Source: Paraplanobispora takensis (GTDB taxonomy: Bacteria > Actinomycetota > Actinomycetes > Streptosporangiales > Streptosporangiaceae). Taken from it: 64,000 nucleotides of DNA. Both the position numbers and the translations under genes were made by a program. The stretch is taken from contig NZ_BOOK01000001.1 in NCBI RefSeq assembly GCF_016863195.1, positions 282,696 through 346,695 on the forward strand. The letters run 5' to 3'. Under the pieces are notes generated by a model. The model did not search any database, was not told the origin of the DNA, and saw nothing but the letters and a program-made list of their open reading frames with translations. Below, in pieces: positions 56,602 through 64,000 of the stretch (position 1 is its first letter; each line of letters begins with the position of its first letter).

Positions 56602-56997
56602 CCCGGCGAACTGCAGGCCGGCGAAGGCCGCGACCGCCACGGCCTGGGCGATCACCATGGCCGTTCCCAGGCCGGTCAGCGGGAACCAACCGGCGACGAG
56701 CGTCTCCACACTGGCCACCACCCAGGCGGCGTTGACGGCGATCACACCGCCCGCGGCGGCCTTGGAGATCACCGGCCGCGACGACAGCACGAGCAGGGCG
56801 GCGGCGAAGGCGAGGAGGAACGCCCCGGCCGGGTAGAGGAAGGCGGCCGGGAGGCCGAACATCTCGCCGTACAGCGCGGCGGCGGCGACGTAGAGGAGGC
56901 CGTTGGCGCCGGAGGCCACCGCGTCCAGCCGCAGGGCCAGGCGCAGCAGCGGGGCGGTGCGGGCGGCGGTGGCGGTGGTGTTCGCGATGGCGGTCAT
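56584..56997 (-). CDS. Small four-span membrane protein
   Basis: The 137-residue protein has about four spans (LALRLDAVASGANGLLYVAAAALYG, LYPAGAFLLAFAAALLVLSS, VIAVNAAWVVASVETLVA and the last near GTAMVIAQAVAVAAFAGLQ). It resembles small integral membrane proteins annotated as hypothetical or SPW-repeat-like in actinobacteria; no catalytic motif. ATG 56997 follows AAGGAAG. It diverges from the large LuxR regulator (57122), which might control it. Confidence 0.8.
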   Translation of the reverse strand: MTAIANTTATAARTAPLLRLALRLDAVASGANGLLYVAAAALYGEMFGLPAAFLYPAGAFLLAFAAALLVLSSRPVISKAAAGGVIAVNAAWVVASVETLVAGWFPLTGLGTAMVIAQAVAVAAFAGLQFAGLRRSA

Positions 56998-57121
56998 GAA
57001 CTGCTTCCTTTCGTCGTGTTCCTGCACTCACGACGCTACGGAGATCGGCTCGGGACCGAATCAGTCATCATGACGGTAGGAGTAATTGGCCGAATGACCC
57101 CGGTTAGGTAGATTCCGCACC

Positions 57122-59989
57122 ATGTTGCGGGGGCGGGCCGGGGAGCAGGCGGAGATCGACCGGTTGCTGGCGGCGGCCCGGGCGGGCACCAGCGGGGTTC
57201 TGGTCGTACGGGGTCAGGCGGGCATCGGCAAGTCGGCGCTCCTGGACTACGCGCGCGAACGCGCCGAGGGTTTCCGGGTGCTCCGCGGGACCGGCGTCGA
57301 GCCGGAGGCCGAGCTCCCCTTCGCCGCGCTGCACCTGCTGCTGCGCTCCGGCCTCGACCGGATCGACGCGCTCCCGCCGGTCCAGGCCGCGGCGCTGCGG
57401 GGCGCGCTCGGGCTCGGCGCCGCGGCGCCGGAGAACCGCTTCCTCGTCGGGCTGGCCACGCTGAGCATGCTGGCCGAGCTGGCCGGGGACGGATCCCTGC
57501 TCTGCCTGGTCGACGACGCCCAGTGGCTCGACCGGGCCTCCCTCGACACCCTGCTGTTCGCGGCCCGGCGGCTGGAGGCCGAGGGCGTCGCCCTGATCTT
57601 CGCGGCCCGTGAGGGCCTGCCCGCCGCGGGCCTGCCCGAGCTGCACCTGCGCGGTCTGGACCGTACGGCCGCCGCCCGCCTGCTCTCCCCGGATCTGTCC
57701 CCCGACGTGCGGGAGCGGATCATCGGGGAGGCGCAGGGCAACCCGCTGGCCCTCATCGAGCTGCCGGCCGCCCTCACCGCCGGGCAGCGCGCGGGCCGGT
57801 TGAGCCCCGTCGAGGTGATCCCGGTGACCGGCCGGGTGCAGGAGGCGTTCGAGGCGCGGATCCGGGCCCTTCCCGAGTCCGCGCAGGAGGCGCTGCTGGT
57901 CCTGGCGGCCGACGGCCGGGGCACGCTGGGCGGGCTGGTGCGCGCGGGCGTCTCCCCCGCCGACCTGGAACCGGCCGAGCGGGCCCGCCTGATCACGGTC
58001 GACGACGCGGGGGCGGCCTTCCGCCACCCGCTGATCCGGGCGGCCGCCTACCGGAACGCGCCGCTGGCCCGGCGCCTGGCCGCGCACCGCGCGCTGGCGC
58101 GGGCCCTCGACGGCGAACAGGACGCCGACCGGCGGGCCTGGCACCTGGCCGCCGCCACGACGGCGCCCGACGAGGAGGTGGCGGCCGAGCTGGAGCGGGC
58201 CGCCGAGCGGGCGCGCACCCGCACCGGCCACGCCGCCGTCGCCGCCGCCTACGAGCGCGCGGCCGAGCTCACCCCCGACCCGGCCGGGCGCTCGGCCCGC
58301 CTGGCCGCCGCCGCGGTGGCGGCCGGTGACGCGGGACTGATGCGTCGCGCGAACGCGCTGGCCGCCGAGGTGTCCGGCGACCTCGCCGACCCGGCGACGA
58401 TCGCGCATCTGACCCAGGCCCGCGCCCACCTGGAGTTCGAGCGGGGCACCCCGGCCGAGGCGGGCCGGATCATCGCCGACGGCGCCCGCCGGGTGGCGGC
58501 CGGGGACCCGGAGAAAGCGGCGTATCTGTGGGTGGAGGCCATCCGCTGCGCCTGGTTCTCGGGCGAGACCGGCCTGGCCGCGCAGGCGGAGGCCGAGCTC
58601 TCCGGGCTCGTGGAGCGCGCGCTCGCGGAACACGTGGGATCCGGAACGGCGGGATCCGGAACGGCCACGGGAACGGGGGCGGTCGCGGGGGCCGGAGTGC
58701 CGGGGGCGGTTCCGTGGTCGGGGGCGCCGCTGCCGGCCGGGGCGCTGGGACTGGCCAGGTTCGTCGCCGGGGACGTGGCCGCGGCGGTGCCGCTCATGAC
58801 CACGCTGGCCGAGGGGTACGAGTCCGCCGGCCTGGGGGTCCCGGGGCTGCTCATGGCCGCCTCGCTGGGCGTCCCGCTCGGCCGTCCGGACCTGTGCGAG
58901 AGGCTGGCCGCCCGGGTGGTCGAGGACTGCAGGGAGCGCGGGATGGTCGCCTGGCTGACCCTCGCCGCCCAGGACCACCTGGTGGCACGGGCCGGTCTGG
59001 GAGAGTACGGCGAGGCCAGGTCCGAGCTGGACGAGGCGCTGGGCCTGGCCGCGGAGCTGCGCCAGGACCACCGGGTCGCCCATCTCACCTGCGTCCTGGC
59101 CTGGCTGCTGGCCCACCAGGGGGACGAGCGGGGATGCCGGGAGGCGGCGGAGGAGGGCCTGCGCCACGCCGGGACCCACGGGCTCGCCCTCGCCTCGGCC
59201 ACCGGCGCCTGGGCGCTCGGCCTGCTCGAACTGAGCCTCGGCCGGGCGCGGGAGTCCCTGGCCCACCTGGAGGGCGTCTCACCGGAGCGGGCGTTCAGCG
59301 TCGCCGTCCAGTTCGCCCCCGACCAGGTCGAGGCCGCCGTCCGGGCCGGTCGTCCGGACCGCGCGCGGGAGCCGCTGGAGCGCTATCTCGAATGGGCGCG
59401 GCACGTGCGGCGGCCGGAGTCCGACGCGATCGCCCTGCGCTGCCGCGCTCTGGTCGAGGACGAGGAGGAGTACTTCGCACGGGCCGTCCACGGCCACGCC
59501 GGAGCCGGGAGGGATGCCGCCCAGGGCGATGCCGGGGGCGAGGGGGAGCGCTTCGCACGGGCCGCCCACGGGCACGCCGGGGGCGGGCAGCCGTACCAGC
59601 ACGCCCGCACCCGGCTCGTCTACGGCGAGTGGCTGCGCCGGGCCAGGCGCCGTGCGGACGCCCGGACCCAGCTGCGCGCCGCGCTGGAGATCTTCGACCG
59701 GCTCGGGGCGGAGCTGTGGGCCGAGCGGGCCCGCGCCGAGCTGCGCGCCACCGGGGACGTGCCCGCCGCTCCGCGCCGGGACGGCGACCCGCTCAGCGTG
59801 CTCACCCAGCAGGAGCGCCGGATCGTGGCCATGGCGGCGACCGGCGCCTCCAACCGCGACATCGCCGCCCGGCTGTTCCTCAGCCCGCGTACCGTGGGCT
59901 ATCACCTGTACAAGGCGTTCCCCAAGCTCGGCGTCTCCTCCCGGGCGGAGCTGTCGCGCCGGCTGGACGGGCGGCTCACGACACCGTGA
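57122..59989 (+). CDS. LAL-type LuxR regulator with AAA ATPase domain
   Basis: The 955-residue protein has an N-terminal STAND/AAA ATPase (Walker A GQAGIGKS at 31-38; LVDDAQWLD as Walker B), a long TPR-like helical middle, and a C-terminal GerE domain (about 895-950; LTQQERRIVAMAATGASNRDIAARLF). LAL regulators activate pathways such as antibiotic or sugar-use clusters. Two low-complexity insertions occur: a repeated GSGTA stretch (about 505-515) and two copies of FARA-HGHAG (about 783-820). It converges with and overlaps the ceramidase gene by 14 bases. Confidence 0.93.
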   Translation: MLRGRAGEQAEIDRLLAAARAGTSGVLVVRGQAGIGKSALLDYARERAEGFRVLRGTGVEPEAELPFAALHLLLRSGLDRIDALPPVQAAALRGALGLGAAAPENRFLVGLATLSMLAELAGDGSLLCLVDDAQWLDRASLDTLLFAARRLEAEGVALIFAAREGLPAAGLPELHLRGLDRTAAARLLSPDLSPDVRERIIGEAQGNPLALIELPAALTAGQRAGRLSPVEVIPVTGRVQEAFEARIRALPESAQEALLVLAADGRGTLGGLVRAGVSPADLEPAERARLITVDDAGAAFRHPLIRAAAYRNAPLARRLAAHRALARALDGEQDADRRAWHLAAATTAPDEEVAAELERAAERARTRTGHAAVAAAYERAAELTPDPAGRSARLAAAAVAAGDAGLMRRANALAAEVSGDLADPATIAHLTQARAHLEFERGTPAEAGRIIADGARRVAAGDPEKAAYLWVEAIRCAWFSGETGLAAQAEAELSGLVERALAEHVGSGTAGSGTATGTGAVAGAGVPGAVPWSGAPLPAGALGLARFVAGDVAAAVPLMTTLAEGYESAGLGVPGLLMAASLGVPLGRPDLCERLAARVVEDCRERGMVAWLTLAAQDHLVARAGLGEYGEARSELDEALGLAAELRQDHRVAHLTCVLAWLLAHQGDERGCREAAEEGLRHAGTHGLALASATGAWALGLLELSLGRARESLAHLEGVSPERAFSVAVQFAPDQVEAAVRAGRPDRAREPLERYLEWARHVRRPESDAIALRCRALVEDEEEYFARAVHGHAGAGRDAAQGDAGGEGERFARAAHGHAGGGQPYQHARTRLVYGEWLRRARRRADARTQLRAALEIFDRLGAELWAERARAELRATGDVPAAPRRDGDPLSVLTQQERRIVAMAATGASNRDIAARLFLSPRTVGYHLYKAFPKLGVSSRAELSRRLDGRLTTP
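58636..58665. repeat. 15-bp tandem duplication in LAL regulator
   Basis: GGGATCCGGAACGGC occurs twice in tandem and in frame. Confidence 0.9.
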
Positions 59990-62045
59990 AGGGCCGCGAG
60001 GCGCCGGTGAAGGGCGTGACCCGTCCCAGGAGGCGCTTCCAGTCCCCGAAGTGGACCACGCGGTAGGTCCCGGCGGGGGTGTCCGGCTCGACGTCCCAGG
60101 TGACGGTGGCCTTGGAGGTGCCCGTCACCCCGTTGACGCGGGTCCAGCGGTATCGGGTCTCCCAGTCCCCGTCGTCCAGGTGGCGCCGCCACTGCCCGTC
60201 CACCAGACGCTGCACCTCCAGGTAGGTGCCGTTGCGGCGCAGGTTGTTCTTCGGGTGGCCGGTGACGAACTCCACCGTCACGGTCTCCCCGCGCCGGTAG
60301 GAGGCCGCCGGCTGGACCAGCACGTCGCCGAAGGAGGTGGAGGGCATCGGGCTGTCGAGGACCACGCCCGTCTGCAGGGTGAACTGCCGCGAGGACAGGT
60401 CCGGCGGGACCGGCCCCGGGGCCGCCGGGACGCCGTCGCGCAGGGACGCCGCGAGCCCGGCGAACTCCTGCTGCTGGGCGGGCAGGGTGTAGGGGCCGTA
60501 CAGCGTCGAGCCGCCCTCGTACTGCTGCAGGCGGTACTCCTCCGGCGTCGTCACGTACTGGCTGTAGGCGTTGGCGTAGCCCTGCATCAGCACGTTCTCC
60601 GTCGGCACGCCCAGCTCCTGGGCGATCGTGCGGCGGATCCGCAGCCCGGAGACGATGGTGTACTCGGCGGGACCGGCCGCCAGGTAGAACTGGCCGATCT
60701 TGACGATCTGCAGCGGCAGGATGTTCGGGGTCGCCCGCACCGGCTCGGTGATCAGGCCGGTCGGCACCAGGTTCGCCTTGGGCGCCTGGCAGGCCAGCAG
60801 CGAGGCGGAGGCCGGGACCTCGAAGCGCTCCAGAACCCTGCCGATCGGGCCCGTCATCCCCTCGCGGAAGCCGGGGACGGCCGGTCCGTCCTCGACGCTC
60901 CCGGCGAGGGTGGACGCGCCGACCATGGCGGTGCAGGTACGGTGCTCCTTCCCGTCGGGGGTGAAGCGTCCCCCGACGGTCACGTTCTCCATGTCGACGT
61001 ACCGGATCCGGGAGTCGACGCTCCCGGTGACCGGCGTCGTGGCGGCGTCGTAGACCTCCTTGGCCTTGGCGAACTGGCGCTCGCCGATGATCCGGGTGTT
61101 GTCGACCTCGTTCTCCGTCGGCCCCGAGCCCGGCCGCAGGTTCAGGTTGGGGGACATGTCCCCGGCGTTGGTGTTCGGGAAGGCCGCCACGAAGCCCGGC
61201 GCCGGGTCCAGATAGCGCACGCCCTCGTGGTCGTGCTCCCAGGCGTAGGCCGCGTACCCCTTGTTGTCCGGGCCGACCAGGGTGTTGGTGTTCGTCATGG
61301 ACGTGTTGTGGGTGGCGAACCAGCTGATCGCGCCCACGTCGGCGTCGCCCTGCCGCAAGCGCAGGACGGTCATCGCCGGGTCGACGGCGCCGGGGAAGGC
61401 CGCCCTGTCCCGGGCGGGGTTCTGCTCGAAGGCCGTCCGCGACCGGTTCACGCTGGCGTCGGTCAGCTCGCCCCTGCCGATGGTGATGCTGCCCGGCTTG
61501 AGGTCGTCGTGGGCCTCGGAGACGGACTCGACGATGCCGTCCACGATCGCGTCGAAGGTGGCCTTCTGGAAACCGAGGCCGGCCAGGTTGTAGGCCAGGT
61601 GGTGGGAGAAGCCGCCGGGGCCCGCGTGCGTGTGCGTGGCCGACAGCAGCACGTTCTGCTCGCCGTACAGCGGCCCGTAGCGCTGTGCCAGCTCGGCGAG
61701 CACCTTCTGCCGGACCGCCTGGAAGATCATGGCGAGGTCGGCGTTGACGTACGCGACCCGCCTGCCGCTGGCCCGGTCGACCACGACGAAGGCCCGCGAG
61801 CGCTGCCGCTGGTGCAGTCCGGTGGCCTTCTGCTCGAAGCTGGAGTAGCCCATCATGCCGACCTCTGCGACCTCTCCCGTGACGTCGGAGATGCCGCGTC
61901 CCACCAGGTAGGGGGCCGGATCGGCGGGTACGGCCCGGGCCACCGGCGGGCCGAGCGGGGACAGCGGGCCGAGCGGGGACAGCGCGCCGAGCGTTCCGGC
62001 GAGCAGCAGGGACAGAGACCATCGTCTGGAACGCGCGAACCGCAT
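59976..62045 (-). CDS. Secreted neutral ceramidase
   Basis: The 689-residue protein has a Sec signal peptide (about 1-38, SLSLLLAGTLGAL core, cleavage near VARA). The ceramidase domain has GRGISDVTGEVAEVGMMGY, LLSATHTHAGPGG (zinc His), WFATHNTSM and the catalytic Ser about residue 297 in NAGDMSPN. The C-terminal Ig-like domain (about 520-689) matches the second ceramidase domain. It hydrolyses ceramide to sphingosine and fatty acid. ATG 62045 follows AGGAGA. Such enzymes are found in a few actinobacteria and may serve to use host or environmental sphingolipids. Confidence 0.93.
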   Translation of the reverse strand: MRFARSRRWSLSLLLAGTLGALSPLGPLSPLGPPVARAVPADPAPYLVGRGISDVTGEVAEVGMMGYSSFEQKATGLHQRQRSRAFVVVDRASGRRVAYVNADLAMIFQAVRQKVLAELAQRYGPLYGEQNVLLSATHTHAGPGGFSHHLAYNLAGLGFQKATFDAIVDGIVESVSEAHDDLKPGSITIGRGELTDASVNRSRTAFEQNPARDRAAFPGAVDPAMTVLRLRQGDADVGAISWFATHNTSMTNTNTLVGPDNKGYAAYAWEHDHEGVRYLDPAPGFVAAFPNTNAGDMSPNLNLRPGSGPTENEVDNTRIIGERQFAKAKEVYDAATTPVTGSVDSRIRYVDMENVTVGGRFTPDGKEHRTCTAMVGASTLAGSVEDGPAVPGFREGMTGPIGRVLERFEVPASASLLACQAPKANLVPTGLITEPVRATPNILPLQIVKIGQFYLAAGPAEYTIVSGLRIRRTIAQELGVPTENVLMQGYANAYSQYVTTPEEYRLQQYEGGSTLYGPYTLPAQQQEFAGLAASLRDGVPAAPGPVPPDLSSRQFTLQTGVVLDSPMPSTSFGDVLVQPAASYRRGETVTVEFVTGHPKNNLRRNGTYLEVQRLVDGQWRRHLDDGDWETRYRWTRVNGVTGTSKATVTWDVEPDTPAGTYRVVHFGDWKRLLGRVTPFTGASRPFTVS

Positions 62046-62338
62046 GCATTCTCCTGGGGGGCCGAGGGCAGGAAATCGCAGCCGCAAAACATGAGTTGAA
62101 GTCATGTTGTGATCGCCGTGCCGCTCTGTCAAGGGTCGTGAACCCCCGGGAGAGGGGCCGGTCCTCCCGTCCGCGGCCCGCGCCGCGGGCCCCGTCCCGG
62201 ACGGCCGCGCAGGGTCCCGGAGAGCGCGGCGGAGGCTTTTCCGCACGTCGTGGACGATCTCTTTCCTCCTTCGTTTAGCCAGGCCAGGATGGGTAGACGG
62301 CAGGCGGTCGACCCCCCTCAAAAGAAAAGAGTTCGGGC

Positions 62339-62641
62339 ATGACTGACGAGAATCTGTGGAGCTACCGCCCGGATGTCTACGCCGGGGACCGGACACTGGA
62401 CCTCATCGGCTTCGACGTGGAGACGCCCGCCGACGGGAAGGTCGGCAGGGTGGCGGAGGAGAGCACCGTTCCCGGCGACAGCTACGTCGTCGTCGACATG
62501 GGATCGCTGATCTCCCAGAAGAAGATCAAGGTGCCGGCTGGCCTGGTCAGCCGGGTGGACCCCGGGGAGCGCAGGATCCACCTCTCCGTCAACAGAGTGG
62601 AGATCGAGCGGGGGCCCGTGACGAACGGGTCCGATGTGTGA
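62339..62641 (+). CDS. PRC-barrel-like domain protein
   Basis: The 100-residue protein has the PRC-barrel pattern: a strand pair DLIGFDVETPADGKVGRVAEES and YVVVDMGSLISQKKIKVPAGLVSRVD. Actinobacterial forms are small cytoplasmic proteins, often stress-related, of unknown function. ATG 62339 lies in a context of AAAAGAGTTCGGGC, a weak ribosome site (AAAGAG). It stands between the ceramidase (divergent) and the YbdK-like gene on the same strand. Confidence 0.82.
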   Translation: MTDENLWSYRPDVYAGDRTLDLIGFDVETPADGKVGRVAEESTVPGDSYVVVDMGSLISQKKIKVPAGLVSRVDPGERRIHLSVNRVEIERGPVTNGSDV

Positions 62642-62720
62642 GGCACGCGCCTGAGGGCAGCGAATTCTTGCAGCTCCAACGGGAAATGGAGCCATCTGTC
62701 AGTCGGGGGAAGGGGTCGGC

Positions 62721-63932
62721 GTGGTGCACGAGCGTTCCGCATTCCGCCTTCGGAGGATCACCGTGCCTCCGGGGAGCGCCGTACCTTCGAGGAGGACCGG
62801 GTCGCGCCGCGCCCGGGCCACCGAGGTGCTGAAAGCGGGGGTGGAGGAGGAGTTCTTCCTCGTCGACCCCCGGACCGGTGAGACGGTCCCCTACGTGGAA
62901 CGGGTCATGGCCGTGGTGCGGTCCCGCGAGCTCGTCCAGCGGGAGTTCGCCTCCTGCCAGATCGAGACCTGCTCGACCCCGCACACCGAGATGGACGCGT
63001 TGCTGCGCGAGGTGACGGGGCTGCGGGCCGAACTGGCCGCCGCGGCGCGGGCGGCGGGCTGCGAGCTGGTCGCCTCCGGGTGCGCCCCGCTGGAGAACTC
63101 CGCGAGCGGCGCGCCGCTCACCCTGGGGCCGCGCTACCGGCGCATGGCGGGCGCGTTCGGGGCGGTGGCGCGCGGGGAGAAGTGCTGCGGCTGCCACGTC
63201 CACGTGGAGGTGCCCGACCGCGAGGAGGCGGTGCAGGTCTGCAACCACCTGCGGCCCTGGCTTCCCGTCCTGCACGCGCTGGCGGCCAACTCGCCCTTCA
63301 CCGGCGGCGCCGACAGCGGGCACGCGAGCTGGCGCGCGATCGCGTTCGGGCGGTGGCCCAGTTTCGGCATACCGCCGTACTTCGAGTCCGCCGCCGACTA
63401 CGAGGCCACCGTCGGCATGCTGCTGCGGTCGGGGGTCATCCTGGACCGGGGGATGCTGTACTGGCTGGTCCGGCCCTCGGACCACGTTCCCACGGTCGAG
63501 ATCCGGGTGGGCGACGTGTGCGCCACCGCCGAGGAGACCGTCCTGTACGTCGCCCTCGTCCGGGCGCTGGTGGCCACCGCGCTGAGCGACGTCCGGGCCG
63601 GGGTGGCGGCTCCCCGGGTGCCCGACGAGGTCCTGCGCGCCGCGTTCTGGAGAGCGGCGCACGACGGCCTGGAGGGACACGGGCTGGAGCCGGTCTCGGG
63701 GACCCTGATGCCGGCATGGCGGCTGGTCGGGGACATGGTCGACCACGTCCGCGGGGCGCTGTCGGCGGCCGGGGACATGGAGCGCGTCACCGCGGGCCTG
63801 GACCGGCTGCGCCGCGTCGGCTCGGGCGCGGCACGCCAGCGCGAGGCCTACGCCCGGCGGGGGAGCATCCACGACGTGGTCACCGTCCTGACCCGCCAGA
63901 CCGCCCCCGACCTGGCCACCGCCGCCCCCTGA
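62721..63932 (+). CDS. Carboxylate-amine ligase, YbdK/GCS2 type
   Basis: The 403-residue protein belongs to glutamate-cysteine ligase family 2: GVEEEFFLVDPRTGE at the N-terminus, FASCQIETCSTPH, then CCGCHVHVEVPDREEAV and WPSFGIPPYF, and PSDHVPTVEIRVGDVCATAEETV with the metal-binding Glu residues. Homologues have weak glutamate-cysteine ligase activity; their true substrate is uncertain, possibly in mycothiol-independent redox chemistry. GTG 62721 is used, but family members usually begin near VLKAGVEEE, so a GTG at 62826 is possible. It follows the PRC-barrel gene by 79 bases. Confidence 0.9.
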   Translation: MVHERSAFRLRRITVPPGSAVPSRRTGSRRARATEVLKAGVEEEFFLVDPRTGETVPYVERVMAVVRSRELVQREFASCQIETCSTPHTEMDALLREVTGLRAELAAAARAAGCELVASGCAPLENSASGAPLTLGPRYRRMAGAFGAVARGEKCCGCHVHVEVPDREEAVQVCNHLRPWLPVLHALAANSPFTGGADSGHASWRAIAFGRWPSFGIPPYFESAADYEATVGMLLRSGVILDRGMLYWLVRPSDHVPTVEIRVGDVCATAEETVLYVALVRALVATALSDVRAGVAAPRVPDEVLRAAFWRAAHDGLEGHGLEPVSGTLMPAWRLVGDMVDHVRGALSAAGDMERVTAGLDRLRRVGSGAARQREAYARRGSIHDVVTVLTRQTAPDLATAAP

Positions 63933-64000
63933 CCCGCCCCGCCCCGGCGCTCCCGGGGCGGCGAAGCTCGGGCCGGCGTTCCCGATGCTCCCGGAGCGGC
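63933..64000. other. Window end, no gene
   Basis: A GC-rich stretch in which GCTCCCGGGGCGGC is repeated imperfectly as GCTCCCGGAGCGGC near the end. No gene is visible. Confidence 0.4.

Noticed and set aside
59514..62099. An 861-residue plus-strand open frame opposite the ceramidase gene
   Set aside because: Shadow of the ceramidase and LAL regulator; no start signals or motifs.

Overview
The window is high-GC DNA with dense, often overlapping genes, frequent GTG starts and GGAGG-type ribosome sites. Lsr2, ClpC, DisA-RadA, a FilP/Scy-like coiled-coil protein, RDD proteins and many LuxR, TetR and MerR regulators point to a filamentous actinobacterium. Overall protein style suggests Streptosporangiales (Streptosporangium or a relative), but this is inference. 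No rRNA, tRNA, CRISPR array, insertion sequence or prophage was found.

Layout. 1-5.3 kb: two RDD membrane proteins (the first truncated by the window edge, with a Gly-Tyr-Gln-Gln repeat head), a very small membrane ORF, lsr2 and clpC. 5.6-14.9 kb: a lone EboE-like protein, mutY, a secreted or anchored protein, a leaderless argG, a large inverted repeat, disA, radA, a head-to-head pair of gene remnants, and a merR-trxA pair under a MerR-type dyad. 15-26.4 kb: PAP2 phosphatase, methyltransferase, TIM-barrel isomerase plus TetR, a membrane electron-transfer protein (EtfD-like), a glycosyltransferase pair, CsoR-type regulator, gamma-carbonic anhydrase and the coiled-coil protein. 26.5-34.2 kb: GntR regulator, VanZ-like protein, and a compact operon for the lower kynurenine / 3-hydroxyanthranilate route: kynureninase, 3-hydroxyanthranilate dioxygenase, ACMS decarboxylase, semialdehyde dehydrogenase, RidA-type deaminase and a hydratase/decarboxylase. 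34.2-45 kb: LuxR regulator, LysE exporter, a CocE hydrolase-DUF3237-PhzS-like monooxygenase cluster facing a MarR gene, DUF2293 protein, menB, a lipoprotein deacetylase and a CBM48 protein. 45-50.5 kb: phosphotriesterase-like hydrolase, APH-like kinase, sirtuin, acyl-CoA dehydrogenase and SDR. 50.5-64 kb: membrane-anchored multicopper oxidase with a small membrane partner, a histidine kinase-response regulator pair, a large LuxR (LAL) regulator, a secreted neutral ceramidase, a PRC-barrel protein and a YbdK-like ligase.

How the parts work together. The kynurenine operon should turn (3-hydroxy)kynurenine into 2-aminomuconate and on towards central metabolism. No tryptophan dioxygenase or clear kynurenine monooxygenase is present here. 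Three dispersed near-copies of one 16-bp dyad (consensus TACCGACCGGTCGGTA) lie upstream of the EtfD-like gene, the APH-like gene and the acyl-CoA dehydrogenase, suggesting one TetR-type regulon for acyl-CoA oxidation and its electron transfer.

Most unusual observations: (1) the shared 16-bp operator; (2) the roughly 80-110 bp-arm inverted repeat between argG and disA; (3) repeated tandem duplication of the 3' ends of genes including the stop codon (at least five loci); (4) a roughly 40-residue Ala/Gly/Pro insertion inside a response-regulator receiver domain; (5) two divergent genes both beheaded at one apparent deletion scar. I see no clearly new multi-gene system; the strongest candidates for follow-up are the operator set, the inverted repeat and the stop-codon duplications.
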